DNA from: Pedobacter caeni
GTDB taxonomy: Bacteria > Bacteroidota > Bacteroidia > Sphingobacteriales > Sphingobacteriaceae
Reading direction: 5' to 3'
Assembly (NCBI RefSeq): GCF_900129215.1
Contig: NZ_FQUQ01000005.1
Coordinates: forward strand, 558,001-622,000
DNA: 64,000 nt
Below the pieces are notes generated by a model that did not search any database, was not told where the DNA came from, and saw nothing but the letters and a program-made list of their open reading frames with translations. A program made the translations under genes and the position numbers. Below are positions 33,501 through 40,734 of this stretch, in pieces; position 1 is the first letter of the stretch; each line of letters opens with the position of its first letter.

Positions 33501-35222
33501 ATGGCTCCACACGACAAAAACAACCAGATCAATCTGTTGTTGAACTTAATTCTCCGGGAATATAACCATTGGTATTACTTTGACCTCATCCCGAAATATG
33601 ATGAAGACCTCGCAGTTTATATGCAGAACCTTTCGGAAAAGGGCTTTATTAAAATCAGTCTTCAGAACGCAGGATCCGTCTTGTATTACCCGCTGGCGTA
33701 CCGCTCCTTAACCGGATTTCATTTGTTTGGCAATAGCCCTGCATGGCGCAAAGCAGGGACTGAGGTCCTCACGGTCATCACTCCTGAAGTTGCCTTAAAC
33801 CACCTCATCAAAGAGATCTATCCGGACTTGTCCAAACCGGAACTGCAGCGGCAGCTGGAAAATCTTGGTGTTGCTTATGAACATTCCTTGTCCAGGGAAC
33901 TGGAACAATATGTCCCTGCAGAACTTCTGATCCGGGCAGAAGCAAACCCTGTCTTTAAAAGTTGGCAGGAAAAGACCGAAAACGATGATTTTCATGCCAG
34001 CGACTTGTTCTTTAATGAATTTGGCGACCAGACGGCCTGTTCCCTGCTGCAGGGAGCAATCTTGTCCTTTTCCAGAGGCAAAGAAATCGGAACTGAAAAA
34101 GCAGCAGCACAATGGACACAACGCTACCTGTATCACCTGCTGAAAAGCACTTTAGACCTTTACCTGAAAGAAGGGGTGTTGCTTTCTCCAACGTATCTTC
34201 ATACCGGTCTCTGTCTGGATGAAGACGGACTACCGGAACAAATTGTCTTTCCCGATGATCAGCAGACCTTAATCCTTTCCCGACTTCCGGAAAACTTTAA
34301 CAGGGGAAAACTGGATGCCTTTTTAGCGGCACATCTGTTGGCTCATCATATTTATCCATTGATCCGGGCCGTAGGCATGATCGGTTTTCTCCGGGAAGAA
34401 AAACTGCTGGAGTACCTGAACGAAGAATTGCTTCACCTGAAAAAAGAACACCAGGGCAAAGCTGATTTTCTGGATGCCGTAAGGCTCCGGGTAAAAGCGC
34501 AGGTTCCGCAGTTATTAGGGAAAAACCAGGAGGATGAATTTGCAGAAAGACACCTCCACCTGCACAACCATGTGATCAACGTACAGTATTATGTTCCTGA
34601 ACTGATTAAGCCCTATCCGGGAGAAGTGGTTCATAAACGCTATTTCAATAATGGAGAACTGGAAATCGCCATCCGGGCCTTTAATCCGGAAACAGATATT
34701 GAGATCCTCCACGAATGGGTAAATATGGACTATACCAAGAAATTCTGGGAGATGGACGGGCCGATAAAAGACCTGGAAGAGGCCTATATCAAACACCTGG
34801 GCGTAGACTATTCACATCCTTATATCGGAACACTGAATGGAGAACCGATTTTCACCCTGGAGCTGTACTGGGCCATCAAAGATGAAGTCGGGAAATATTA
34901 TCCTTTTCATCCGGGAGACTATGGTTTTCATATGCTGATTGCACCCGCAGAACGCAGGATCCCTAATTTCTCTTATTACGCACTGACGATGTGTATGGAA
35001 CATTTTTTCTCTTTTGATCAGCTGCATCGGATGATCGGGGAGGCCTCTGCAGAACATATGGGCACCCATAACCTGATTACCAAAGTAGGCTGCGAATTTA
35101 ACAAAGCACTGGTCTTGCCTTACAAGACCTCCAACCTGACTTTCTGTGTGAGAGAACAGTTTCAGGAAGCGGTAAAAGAAGTTCTGGAACGCTCCTGCAC
35201 CAATATCTACGTCAATATCTAA
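33501..35222 (+). CDS. Degenerate IucA/IucC-like domain fused to AlcB/IucB-type acetyltransferase
   Basis: The C-terminal domain (about 386-573) matches siderophore N-acyltransferases of the AlcB/IucB GNAT type: EILHEWVNMDYTKKFWEMD, GEPIFTLELYWA, then GFHMLIAP and TKVGCEFNKALVLPYKTSN. It should acylate an N-hydroxyamine. The N-terminal about 370 residues follow the layout of NRPS-independent siderophore (NIS) synthetases, but the motifs are altered: RAEANPVFKSW stands where HPxHPxxK is usual, LLSPTYLHTGLCLDEDG replaces the EaHxQN region, and VFPDDQQ replaces RDxxG. Loss of these suggests that the NIS half is inactive or has a new role. At 573 residues it is too short to hold a complete NIS synthetase (about 600) plus a GNAT. 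It is first in the operon. Confidence 0.8.
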   Translation: MAPHDKNNQINLLLNLILREYNHWYYFDLIPKYDEDLAVYMQNLSEKGFIKISLQNAGSVLYYPLAYRSLTGFHLFGNSPAWRKAGTEVLTVITPEVALNHLIKEIYPDLSKPELQRQLENLGVAYEHSLSRELEQYVPAELLIRAEANPVFKSWQEKTENDDFHASDLFFNEFGDQTACSLLQGAILSFSRGKEIGTEKAAAQWTQRYLYHLLKSTLDLYLKEGVLLSPTYLHTGLCLDEDGLPEQIVFPDDQQTLILSRLPENFNRGKLDAFLAAHLLAHHIYPLIRAVGMIGFLREEKLLEYLNEELLHLKKEHQGKADFLDAVRLRVKAQVPQLLGKNQEDEFAERHLHLHNHVINVQYYVPELIKPYPGEVVHKRYFNNGELEIAIRAFNPETDIEILHEWVNMDYTKKFWEMDGPIKDLEEAYIKHLGVDYSHPYIGTLNGEPIFTLELYWAIKDEVGKYYPFHPGDYGFHMLIAPAERRIPNFSYYALTMCMEHFFSFDQLHRMIGEASAEHMGTHNLITKVGCEFNKALVLPYKTSNLTFCVREQFQEAVKEVLERSCTNIYVNI

Positions 35223-35237
35223 AACCCTATTTCTACT

Positions 35238-36542
35238 ATGAATCATGCTAACAATATCCTCGATGTCATCGGTATCGGCATCGGGCCTTTTAACCTGGGC
35301 TTTGCCGCTTTGTCCCATCATCAGTCTCTGAAAGCCTTGTTCTTTGAACAGGCACCCTCTTTTAACTGGCACCCTGGTCTGCTCATTGAACGCAGCACTT
35401 TACAAGTCCCTTTTCTGGCCGATCTCGTTTCGTCTGTAGATCCCACCAGCCCGTTCAGTTTTACCAATTACCTGAAGAAAAAGAAAATGCTGTTCCGGTT
35501 CTGTATCAAGGAAACTTTTTATGTGACAAGGAAAGAATACAATGATTATTGCCGCTGGGTTTCAGACCAATTACCGGAACTTCGGTTTAGTCACCTGGTG
35601 AGCGGAATTGAATACCATTCGGAAGGGTATTATGAAGTCAGCGTTCATGACCTGATCAACAGAAGTACCAAGACCTATCGGACCAAAAGGCTGGTGGTAG
35701 GAACAGGAACGACTGCTTTAATGCCTTCCTGTACCGAGGAATGCAGCAGGGAAAGGGTATTTCATTCTTCACAATACCTGTACCGGAAGAATTACCTTAA
35801 ACCTGGCAGCAGCATCAGTATTATCGGTTCGGGACAAAGCGCTGCAGAAATGTTTCAGGACCTGCTGCAGCTGATGGACGAAAAGGAGTTCCGGTTGAAC
35901 TGGATCACTGCAGCAGAACGTTTCTTCCCGATGGAAAACTCTAAACTCACTTTTGAACATACTTCACCGGATTACCTGAGCTATTTCCATGGTCTTCCGG
36001 AGAGAAAAAGGTCACAAATCATTTCCCGGCAGGAGATCCTGTACAAAGGGATCAATCAGGAGCTGATCGATGAGATTTATAATGAACTGTACCATAAAGA
36101 CCTGTACAAAAAAGAACCCCTGCCAATCAAAATCCTGCCCAATGTCCTGCTGAAATCCTTAACAGGGAATAAATGGACCGGTTTTGAAATGGGATTGCAA
36201 CATACCCAGCTGGAGAAAGACTTCAAAATGCATTCCGACTATGTGATCCTGGCCACAGGTTACCGCCATCAGGAACCTGCATTCCTGAAGTTTGTGAATG
36301 AACGGATCAACAGGGATGAAAGTGGCGGATTTAAAGTCGCCGGAAACTTCAGCATCGATAAAAACGAAGGAGAAATCTATGTGCTCAATGCAGAGCTTTC
36401 TTCCCATGGAATTCTCACCTCAGACCTCGGTATGGGCCCATATCGCAATGCGAAAATCATTAACCACATCCTTGGAAAGGAAGTCTTTGAACTCGAAGAC
36501 CGCATTGCCTTCCAGGATTTTGGAATTCCTTTAGACCTGTAA
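35238..36542 (+). CDS. L-lysine/L-ornithine (or diamine) N-monooxygenase, IucD-like
   Basis: This flavoenzyme hydroxylates the terminal amine of lysine, ornithine or a diamine as the first step of hydroxamate siderophore synthesis. Visible motifs are the FAD loop IGIGIGPFNLGFAAL near residue 12, the NADPH loop SIIGSGQSAAEMFQDLL near 190-210 and the ATGYRHQEP motif near 340. Length of 434 residues is normal. It lies 15 nt after the GNAT fusion gene. No amino-acid decarboxylase is visible nearby, so the true amine substrate is undecided. Confidence 0.92.
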   Translation: MNHANNILDVIGIGIGPFNLGFAALSHHQSLKALFFEQAPSFNWHPGLLIERSTLQVPFLADLVSSVDPTSPFSFTNYLKKKKMLFRFCIKETFYVTRKEYNDYCRWVSDQLPELRFSHLVSGIEYHSEGYYEVSVHDLINRSTKTYRTKRLVVGTGTTALMPSCTEECSRERVFHSSQYLYRKNYLKPGSSISIIGSGQSAAEMFQDLLQLMDEKEFRLNWITAAERFFPMENSKLTFEHTSPDYLSYFHGLPERKRSQIISRQEILYKGINQELIDEIYNELYHKDLYKKEPLPIKILPNVLLKSLTGNKWTGFEMGLQHTQLEKDFKMHSDYVILATGYRHQEPAFLKFVNERINRDESGGFKVAGNFSIDKNEGEIYVLNAELSSHGILTSDLGMGPYRNAKIINHILGKEVFELEDRIAFQDFGIPLDL

Positions 36543-36550
36543 ACCAAAAT

Positions 36551-37678
36551 ATGAAAACGCTTAACTCACAAAAAAAACTGATCGCCCTGGACATGATGAA
36601 GGCCTTTGCGGTATTCTTTATGTTCCTGGGACACATCGTGATCATGTACGGGACACCCAAAGTGATCGGCTCCACAGCCATCACCTGGATTGCCTTCTGC
36701 GCAGAAGGAATCGGTGCACCGGCATTTATTTTCTCTATGGGCCTGGCCATTGTACTGTCTTCGCCTAAATCTCCCCGTCAGATCTGGACCAGAGGACTGA
36801 TCTTAATTCTGACGGGATATGTACTGAACTTCCTGAAGTTCTTTCCTACAATTACTTTGTTTGGGGTATTTCCTGAAGCATTATTTGTAGAGACTGGAAG
36901 AGTAAATAATACCGATGGACTGTTGAGTTTCATCTTTATTGCCGATATCCTGCAGTTTGCAGGGATCGCTTATATCTTCTGCTCTTTTCTTTTTCAATAC
37001 ATCCGGAATTATCAGATCTGGGCTGTGCTGCTGGCCTTACCCTTACTGGGAATGGCACCGTACCTGTATCAGGAGCAATATGCCTCCGGGAATTATTTTA
37101 TGCAGATCTTTTATGGACAGAATTTCCAGGTCTATTTCCCGGTTTGCCCCTGGATGGCATTTCCTTTACTGGGGATGACTGCCGGTTATTTTATCCGCAA
37201 TTATGGCAATTTAAAGAACACGATGCTCGGTTTTCTGGGGATTGGATTGATTGTTTTAACCATAGGCTTTTTGCTGATCCAATCGGATCCTTCGGGACAA
37301 TTCGGAACAGACTATTACCATCGGAAACATGGTGCCCTGATCATGTACTGCGGACAGCTGCTGGCCTTCCTTTCGCTGCTTTATTTTATCAGCCCTTTTC
37401 TGACTACAGGGATGGTCAAAGGAATCCGGTTCTGCAGCAGGAATGTCACCCGGATTTATATCCTTCAATGGATCCTGATCTATTGGGGATGGGCATTCAC
37501 GCCTTATCATTCCCTTCCGGGGAGATTGGTGGTGCCGTACCTCATCGGGTTTATTGTCCTGACGATGTTGCTTACCGCAGGCTGGGAATACCTGAGTAGT
37601 GGCGCAAAGAAAAAGCCTGTTGAGGCAAAGGACGAACCTGTTGTGAATCCGGAAGAACCCGTTGTTAAACCAAATTAA
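36551..37678 (+). CDS. Membrane acyltransferase-like protein (DUF1624/HGSNAT-like)
   Basis: This is a polytopic inner-membrane protein of about ten helices. The first helix carries LIALDMMKAFAVFFMFLGHIVI, the start expected for the DUF1624/heparan-alpha-glucosaminide N-acetyltransferase group, whose His (here in LGHIV) takes part in acyl transfer across the membrane. A Pro/Glu/Lys tail (KKPVEAKDEPVVNPEEP) ends the protein. In this operon it could acylate the siderophore or its precursor at the membrane, or serve in export. Substrate unknown. Confidence 0.7.
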   Translation: MKTLNSQKKLIALDMMKAFAVFFMFLGHIVIMYGTPKVIGSTAITWIAFCAEGIGAPAFIFSMGLAIVLSSPKSPRQIWTRGLILILTGYVLNFLKFFPTITLFGVFPEALFVETGRVNNTDGLLSFIFIADILQFAGIAYIFCSFLFQYIRNYQIWAVLLALPLLGMAPYLYQEQYASGNYFMQIFYGQNFQVYFPVCPWMAFPLLGMTAGYFIRNYGNLKNTMLGFLGIGLIVLTIGFLLIQSDPSGQFGTDYYHRKHGALIMYCGQLLAFLSLLYFISPFLTTGMVKGIRFCSRNVTRIYILQWILIYWGWAFTPYHSLPGRLVVPYLIGFIVLTMLLTAGWEYLSSGAKKKPVEAKDEPVVNPEEPVVKPN

Positions 37679-37688
37679 TCTGTTAAAA

Positions 37689-38135
37689 ATGATCAACCAC
37701 ACGTGTACGGACCTGTTTTACCCTTTAAATATTTCATTGAGCTACGGACAGGTTTCTCCGGAAGATTACCTGAGGGTATTGAGCCATTATGGTAAATGGC
37801 TGGATAGGGAGCAACCTTATGCCTTGCTCAACATCAGGAATGAGGCCAGCTTTGAAAATACACCCGGATTGGGCAAAATGGCGAAAGGCTGGATGCAAAA
37901 ATACCTGCCTTTACTGCAGCAATACGAGCAGGGAATTGCGCTTGTTGTTCCCGAATCCAGATATGAAAAAGTATGTAAAACCAATTTTGAAGAGATTTCT
38001 GCAGGGGCATGTAAGGTCTTTATCCATACGGATGAGGCGCTGGCATGGCTTGCTGAAGGCGGATTGAAAAGTCTGGAAGGCTTCAATAAATGGAAAGCAG
38101 TTAAAGAATACCTAAAAATCAATAGTTATGAGTAG
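37689..38135 (+). CDS. Unknown 148-aa protein in the siderophore operon
   Basis: I do not recognise this soluble protein. It has an alternating alpha/beta layout with YALLNIRNEASFENTPG around residue 44-60, GIALVVPESRYEKV and VFIHTDEALAWLAEG near 113-127, which has a vague STAS/SpoIIAA-like rhythm. The ATG at 37689 is chosen over an upstream TTG that lies inside the preceding gene. Its last 8 nt overlap the start of the acyl-CoA dehydrogenase gene, so it is translationally coupled to it. Possibly an accessory or scaffold protein. Confidence 0.65.
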   Translation: MINHTCTDLFYPLNISLSYGQVSPEDYLRVLSHYGKWLDREQPYALLNIRNEASFENTPGLGKMAKGWMQKYLPLLQQYEQGIALVVPESRYEKVCKTNFEEISAGACKVFIHTDEALAWLAEGGLKSLEGFNKWKAVKEYLKINSYE

Positions 38136-39291
38136 TATGCCAACTTTGGATGCAATAGTTGCAATAGAATATAGAGAATCAATCATCGAAATGGTGAAGG
38201 ACTTTACCGATCGTCACATCCGGCCGGATATGATGGAATGGGATAAAGAACAGCAGTTCCCTTTGGAAGTCTTTCAGAAACTGGGAGAGTTGGGCCTGTT
38301 GGGTGTTCTGGTACCACAGGAATATGGTGGTGCAGGTTTGCAATACGCCGATTATATAGAAATTATTATTGAAATCAGTAAGGTCTGCGGGGCAGTAGGT
38401 CTTTCCTTCGCCGCTCACAATTCCTTAAGTACCAATCATATTCTGATGTTTGGGAATGAATTTCAGAAACAGCGTTGGTTGCCTTTCCTTGCCTCAGGTG
38501 CCTGGCTTGGTGCCTGGGCATTAACGGAAGCCAATACCGGATCGGATGCACTGAGGATGGAAACGACAGCGATACTGGATGGGGATCATTATGTGTTGAA
38601 TGGCTCCAAAAACTGGATCACCCATGCAGAATGTGGCCAGATTGCAGTGGTGATGGTGCGGACAGGGGAAATTGGACAGTCGGATAATATTTCGGCAATT
38701 GTGGTGGAAAAAGGAACCCCCGGTTTCTCTTCCGGCAAAAAGGAAGATAAAATGGGAATGAGGGCTTCGGAAACAGCGGCTTTACATTTCGACAATTGCC
38801 GGGTTCCCCGGGAGAATCTCCTTGGACGGGTGGGCGATGGTTTTCGCCAGGCGATGAAAATATTGGATGGTGGCCGGATTTCTATCGCGGCCTTGTCTGT
38901 GGGCATTGCCATGGGCGCTTATGAAGTGGCAAGAGATTATGCGAAAGTCAGAGAGCAGTTCGGTCAGCCGATTGCGAACTTCCAGGCGATTGCCTTTAAA
39001 CTCGCTAATATGGCAACAGAGGTACAGGCATCCTTACTTTTAACACAGGAAGCAGCCCGTTTAAAAGACAATGGGGAGAAAGTAACCACAGCTGCAGCGA
39101 TGGCCAAATATTACGCTTCAGAAGTGGCGGTAAGAAATGCGACAGAAGCAGTACAGATTTTTGGAGGTTACGGTTATACCAGGGATTATCCGGCAGAGAA
39201 ATTTTACCGGGATGCCAAGCTTTGTACGATCGGAGAGGGGACCTCAGAAATTCAGCAACTGGTTATCAGCAGGGAACTGTTAAAGGGGTGA
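38128..39291 (+). CDS. Acyl-CoA dehydrogenase
   Basis: This 387-residue flavoprotein oxidises an acyl-CoA (or acyl carrier) to the trans-2-enoyl form. All family motifs are present: WALTEANTGSDA near 130, KNWITHAE, then GMRASETAALHFDNCRVP, the EQFGQPIANFQAIAFKLA helix and IGEGTSEIQQLVISREL, with the catalytic base Glu in GEGT. It overlaps the upstream gene by 8 nt and precedes the mini-Fur gene by 3 nt. Its place inside a hydroxamate operon suggests that it makes an unsaturated acyl group for the siderophore; rhizobactin 1021, with its 2-decenoyl group, is a known precedent for such a moiety. The electron acceptor would be ETF from elsewhere. Confidence 0.93.
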   Translation: MSSMPTLDAIVAIEYRESIIEMVKDFTDRHIRPDMMEWDKEQQFPLEVFQKLGELGLLGVLVPQEYGGAGLQYADYIEIIIEISKVCGAVGLSFAAHNSLSTNHILMFGNEFQKQRWLPFLASGAWLGAWALTEANTGSDALRMETTAILDGDHYVLNGSKNWITHAECGQIAVVMVRTGEIGQSDNISAIVVEKGTPGFSSGKKEDKMGMRASETAALHFDNCRVPRENLLGRVGDGFRQAMKILDGGRISIAALSVGIAMGAYEVARDYAKVREQFGQPIANFQAIAFKLANMATEVQASLLLTQEAARLKDNGEKVTTAAAMAKYYASEVAVRNATEAVQIFGGYGYTRDYPAEKFYRDAKLCTIGEGTSEIQQLVISRELLKG

Positions 39292-39294
39292 GAT

Positions 39295-39582
39295 ATGGAA
39301 GATCAAATTGTAAACCGCCTGCGGCAACATGGCTACCAGCTTGGCCTGCGGAGGATGATCATCATTCAGGAACTCTGCCGGCTCAACAGGATAGAAAGTG
39401 CAGAAGATTTCTGGCTGATCCTGAGGGAACAACATGGCATCAGCTGGGCTACCGTCTATACCAATTTAAGGATATTGGTGAGTATTGGTCTGATGGAAAA
39501 AGAAGCCGGATTGAAGAAATCCTGTGCCTATCGTCTGATCCATACGGATCATCCTGTAATTCCTGCTTATGTACGCACATGA
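39295..39582 (+). CDS. Mini-Fur: Fur-like winged-helix protein without metal domain
   Basis: At 95 residues it covers only the DNA-binding half of the Fur family: LGLRRMIIIQELCRLN (helix corresponding to 'T.qR..IL..l'), then ISWATVYTNLRILVSIGLMEKE, the recognition helix and wing (usual form 'iS.aTVYR.L..L...Gl'). The C-terminal metal-sensing and dimerisation domain with its His-rich and CxxC motifs is missing: the frame stops shortly after YRLIHTDHP. The stop region overlaps the thioesterase start by 14 nt, so it is not simply a sequencing truncation of an intergenic reading frame. It may act as a metal-blind repressor or be regulated by a partner. Confidence 0.8.
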   Translation: MEDQIVNRLRQHGYQLGLRRMIIIQELCRLNRIESAEDFWLILREQHGISWATVYTNLRILVSIGLMEKEAGLKKSCAYRLIHTDHPVIPAYVRT

Positions 39583-40009
39583 AACCACGCTGAGGGTGAG
39601 GTATGGGGAAACCGATGCCATGGGCTATGTTTATCATGGGAATTATGCAGAGTGGCTTGAGGTAGCAAGAGTAGAACTGCTTCGGGAAATCGGAATGCCT
39701 TATACCTGTTTTGAAGAGCTGGATATCATTATGCCGGTCCGGGAGATGAGCATCAGGTACCTGAAACCTGCGCACTATGATGAGCTGATTACGATCAGAA
39801 CTTTTTTAGACCAGTTGCCGGCACTGAGGGTTCAGCTGAGGTATGAACTCTACAATGAAGGCAAAGAGCTAATCAGTACTGCACAGGTATTACTTGTTCC
39901 TTACGACAGGTCGAGGAAAAGACCATGTCTTCCTCCTGAACACTTTCTGAAACTATTGAACCCTTATTTCGGGGAAGTTGTACCAGAGAACCTATTGGAA
40001 TACCTTTAA
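39569..40009 (+). CDS. Acyl-CoA thioesterase, YbgC-like hotdog
   Basis: This 146-residue 4-hydroxybenzoyl-CoA-thioesterase-type hotdog protein has the active-site motif RYGETDAMGYVYHGNYAEW, with Asp16 as nucleophile/base, and the helix WLEVARVELLREIG. It is the last gene of the operon. With the acyl-CoA dehydrogenase it could release or edit the acyl group that the GNAT or membrane acyltransferase attaches. A strong terminator follows 2 nt after its stop. Confidence 0.9.
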   Translation: MYAHETTLRVRYGETDAMGYVYHGNYAEWLEVARVELLREIGMPYTCFEELDIIMPVREMSIRYLKPAHYDELITIRTFLDQLPALRVQLRYELYNEGKELISTAQVLLVPYDRSRKRPCLPPEHFLKLLNPYFGEVVPENLLEYL

Positions 40010-40011
40010 AT

Positions 40012-40046
40012 AATGAGCACGTTTTTATCTTTAAAACGTGCTCATT
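40012..40046 (+). terminator. Terminator closing the siderophore operon
   Basis: A 14-bp perfect stem (40012-40025 with 40033-40046) around the core GAGCACG has a 7-nt loop and T residues on the right. Confidence 0.85.
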
Positions 40047-40072
40047 TTGTATAAGCTTTATGATTTATTTAC

Positions 40073-40103
40073 CTTGTCTCTAAGCGATGATTTGTTAGAT
40101 TTG
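40073..40103 (+). promoter_or_regulatory. Canonical Bacteroidota promoter, apparently leaderless
   Basis: CTTG (40073-40076) and TAGATTTG (40096-40103) fit the TTTG and TAnnTTTG elements with a 19-nt spacer. The ATG at 40108 is 5 nt after the -7 box, so transcription should begin at or near the start codon. Confidence 0.7.
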
Positions 40104-40107
40104 AGTT

Positions 40108-40689
40108 ATGAAACGAATTTACCTTTCTCTGTTTTTTTTACTGTGTTTTGGATTTGTTTCACAGGCACAGGTCATGCGTTCTTACATCGCTATTGTGAAA
40201 ACAAAAGATGGTAAAAAGAAAGGAATCCTGCATCGGGTCAATGAAGATGCAATCCTCCTTGAGCAGGGTGATTCCTTAATTCTTGTTAAAGCGACAGATA
40301 TTAAAAGTATCCGTATAAGGGCCTCTAAAGCACCTTATCAATTGAAATCTGTATTTAAGTATGATCCATTGGGCGAGCATAATTATGAAACCCTTCCTAA
40401 TTCACAGGTACGGGTAAGAAAGGACGGCCAAAAAGATCCGGATACAGACGAGAGAATTAAAGGACACTTGACTAATGCCGCGATGAATGGGGCTATTAAT
40501 CTTGTTGCTGCACCAATAGAGGCCATCAACAGCAGCATCATCAAACTCAATATTAACCAGGATGGTGGAATCTTTAAAAATAATAAAGAAGAGCTGTCTT
40601 ACCATTCGATCTATTATCAGCGGAATTACAGTGCCAAAGACGAGTTGAAAAAAATTCAGGCCATTAGTAAGGCCATGAAGGAGCAGTAA
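40108..40689 (+). CDS. Secreted protein of unknown function, 193 aa
   Basis: The signal peptide (IYLSLFFLLCFGFVSQAQ) is followed by a mature protein whose first part, SYIAIVKTKDGKKKGILHRVNEDAILLEQ, looks like a small SH3/Sm-like barrel that rewrites a ligand environment, as in many Bacteroidota 'IVKTKDGKKxKGxL' proteins. The last third is charged. No catalytic motif is seen. It has its own canonical promoter and converges with the S9 peptidase gene, sharing a terminator. Confidence 0.75.
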   Translation: MKRIYLSLFFLLCFGFVSQAQVMRSYIAIVKTKDGKKKGILHRVNEDAILLEQGDSLILVKATDIKSIRIRASKAPYQLKSVFKYDPLGEHNYETLPNSQVRVRKDGQKDPDTDERIKGHLTNAAMNGAINLVAAPIEAINSSIIKLNINQDGGIFKNNKEELSYHSIYYQRNYSAKDELKKIQAISKAMKEQ

Positions 40690-40703
40690 CATAGGATATA
40701 GCA

Positions 40704-40734
40704 ATAACTGTCCCTAAGGTTTAGGGACAGTTAT
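40704..40734. terminator. Bidirectional terminator overlapping the S9 peptidase stop
   Basis: ATAACTGTCCCTAA (40704-40717) pairs with its exact complement at 40721-40734 across a GGT loop. The stop codon of the minus-strand peptidase gene lies inside the stem. Confidence 0.75.
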
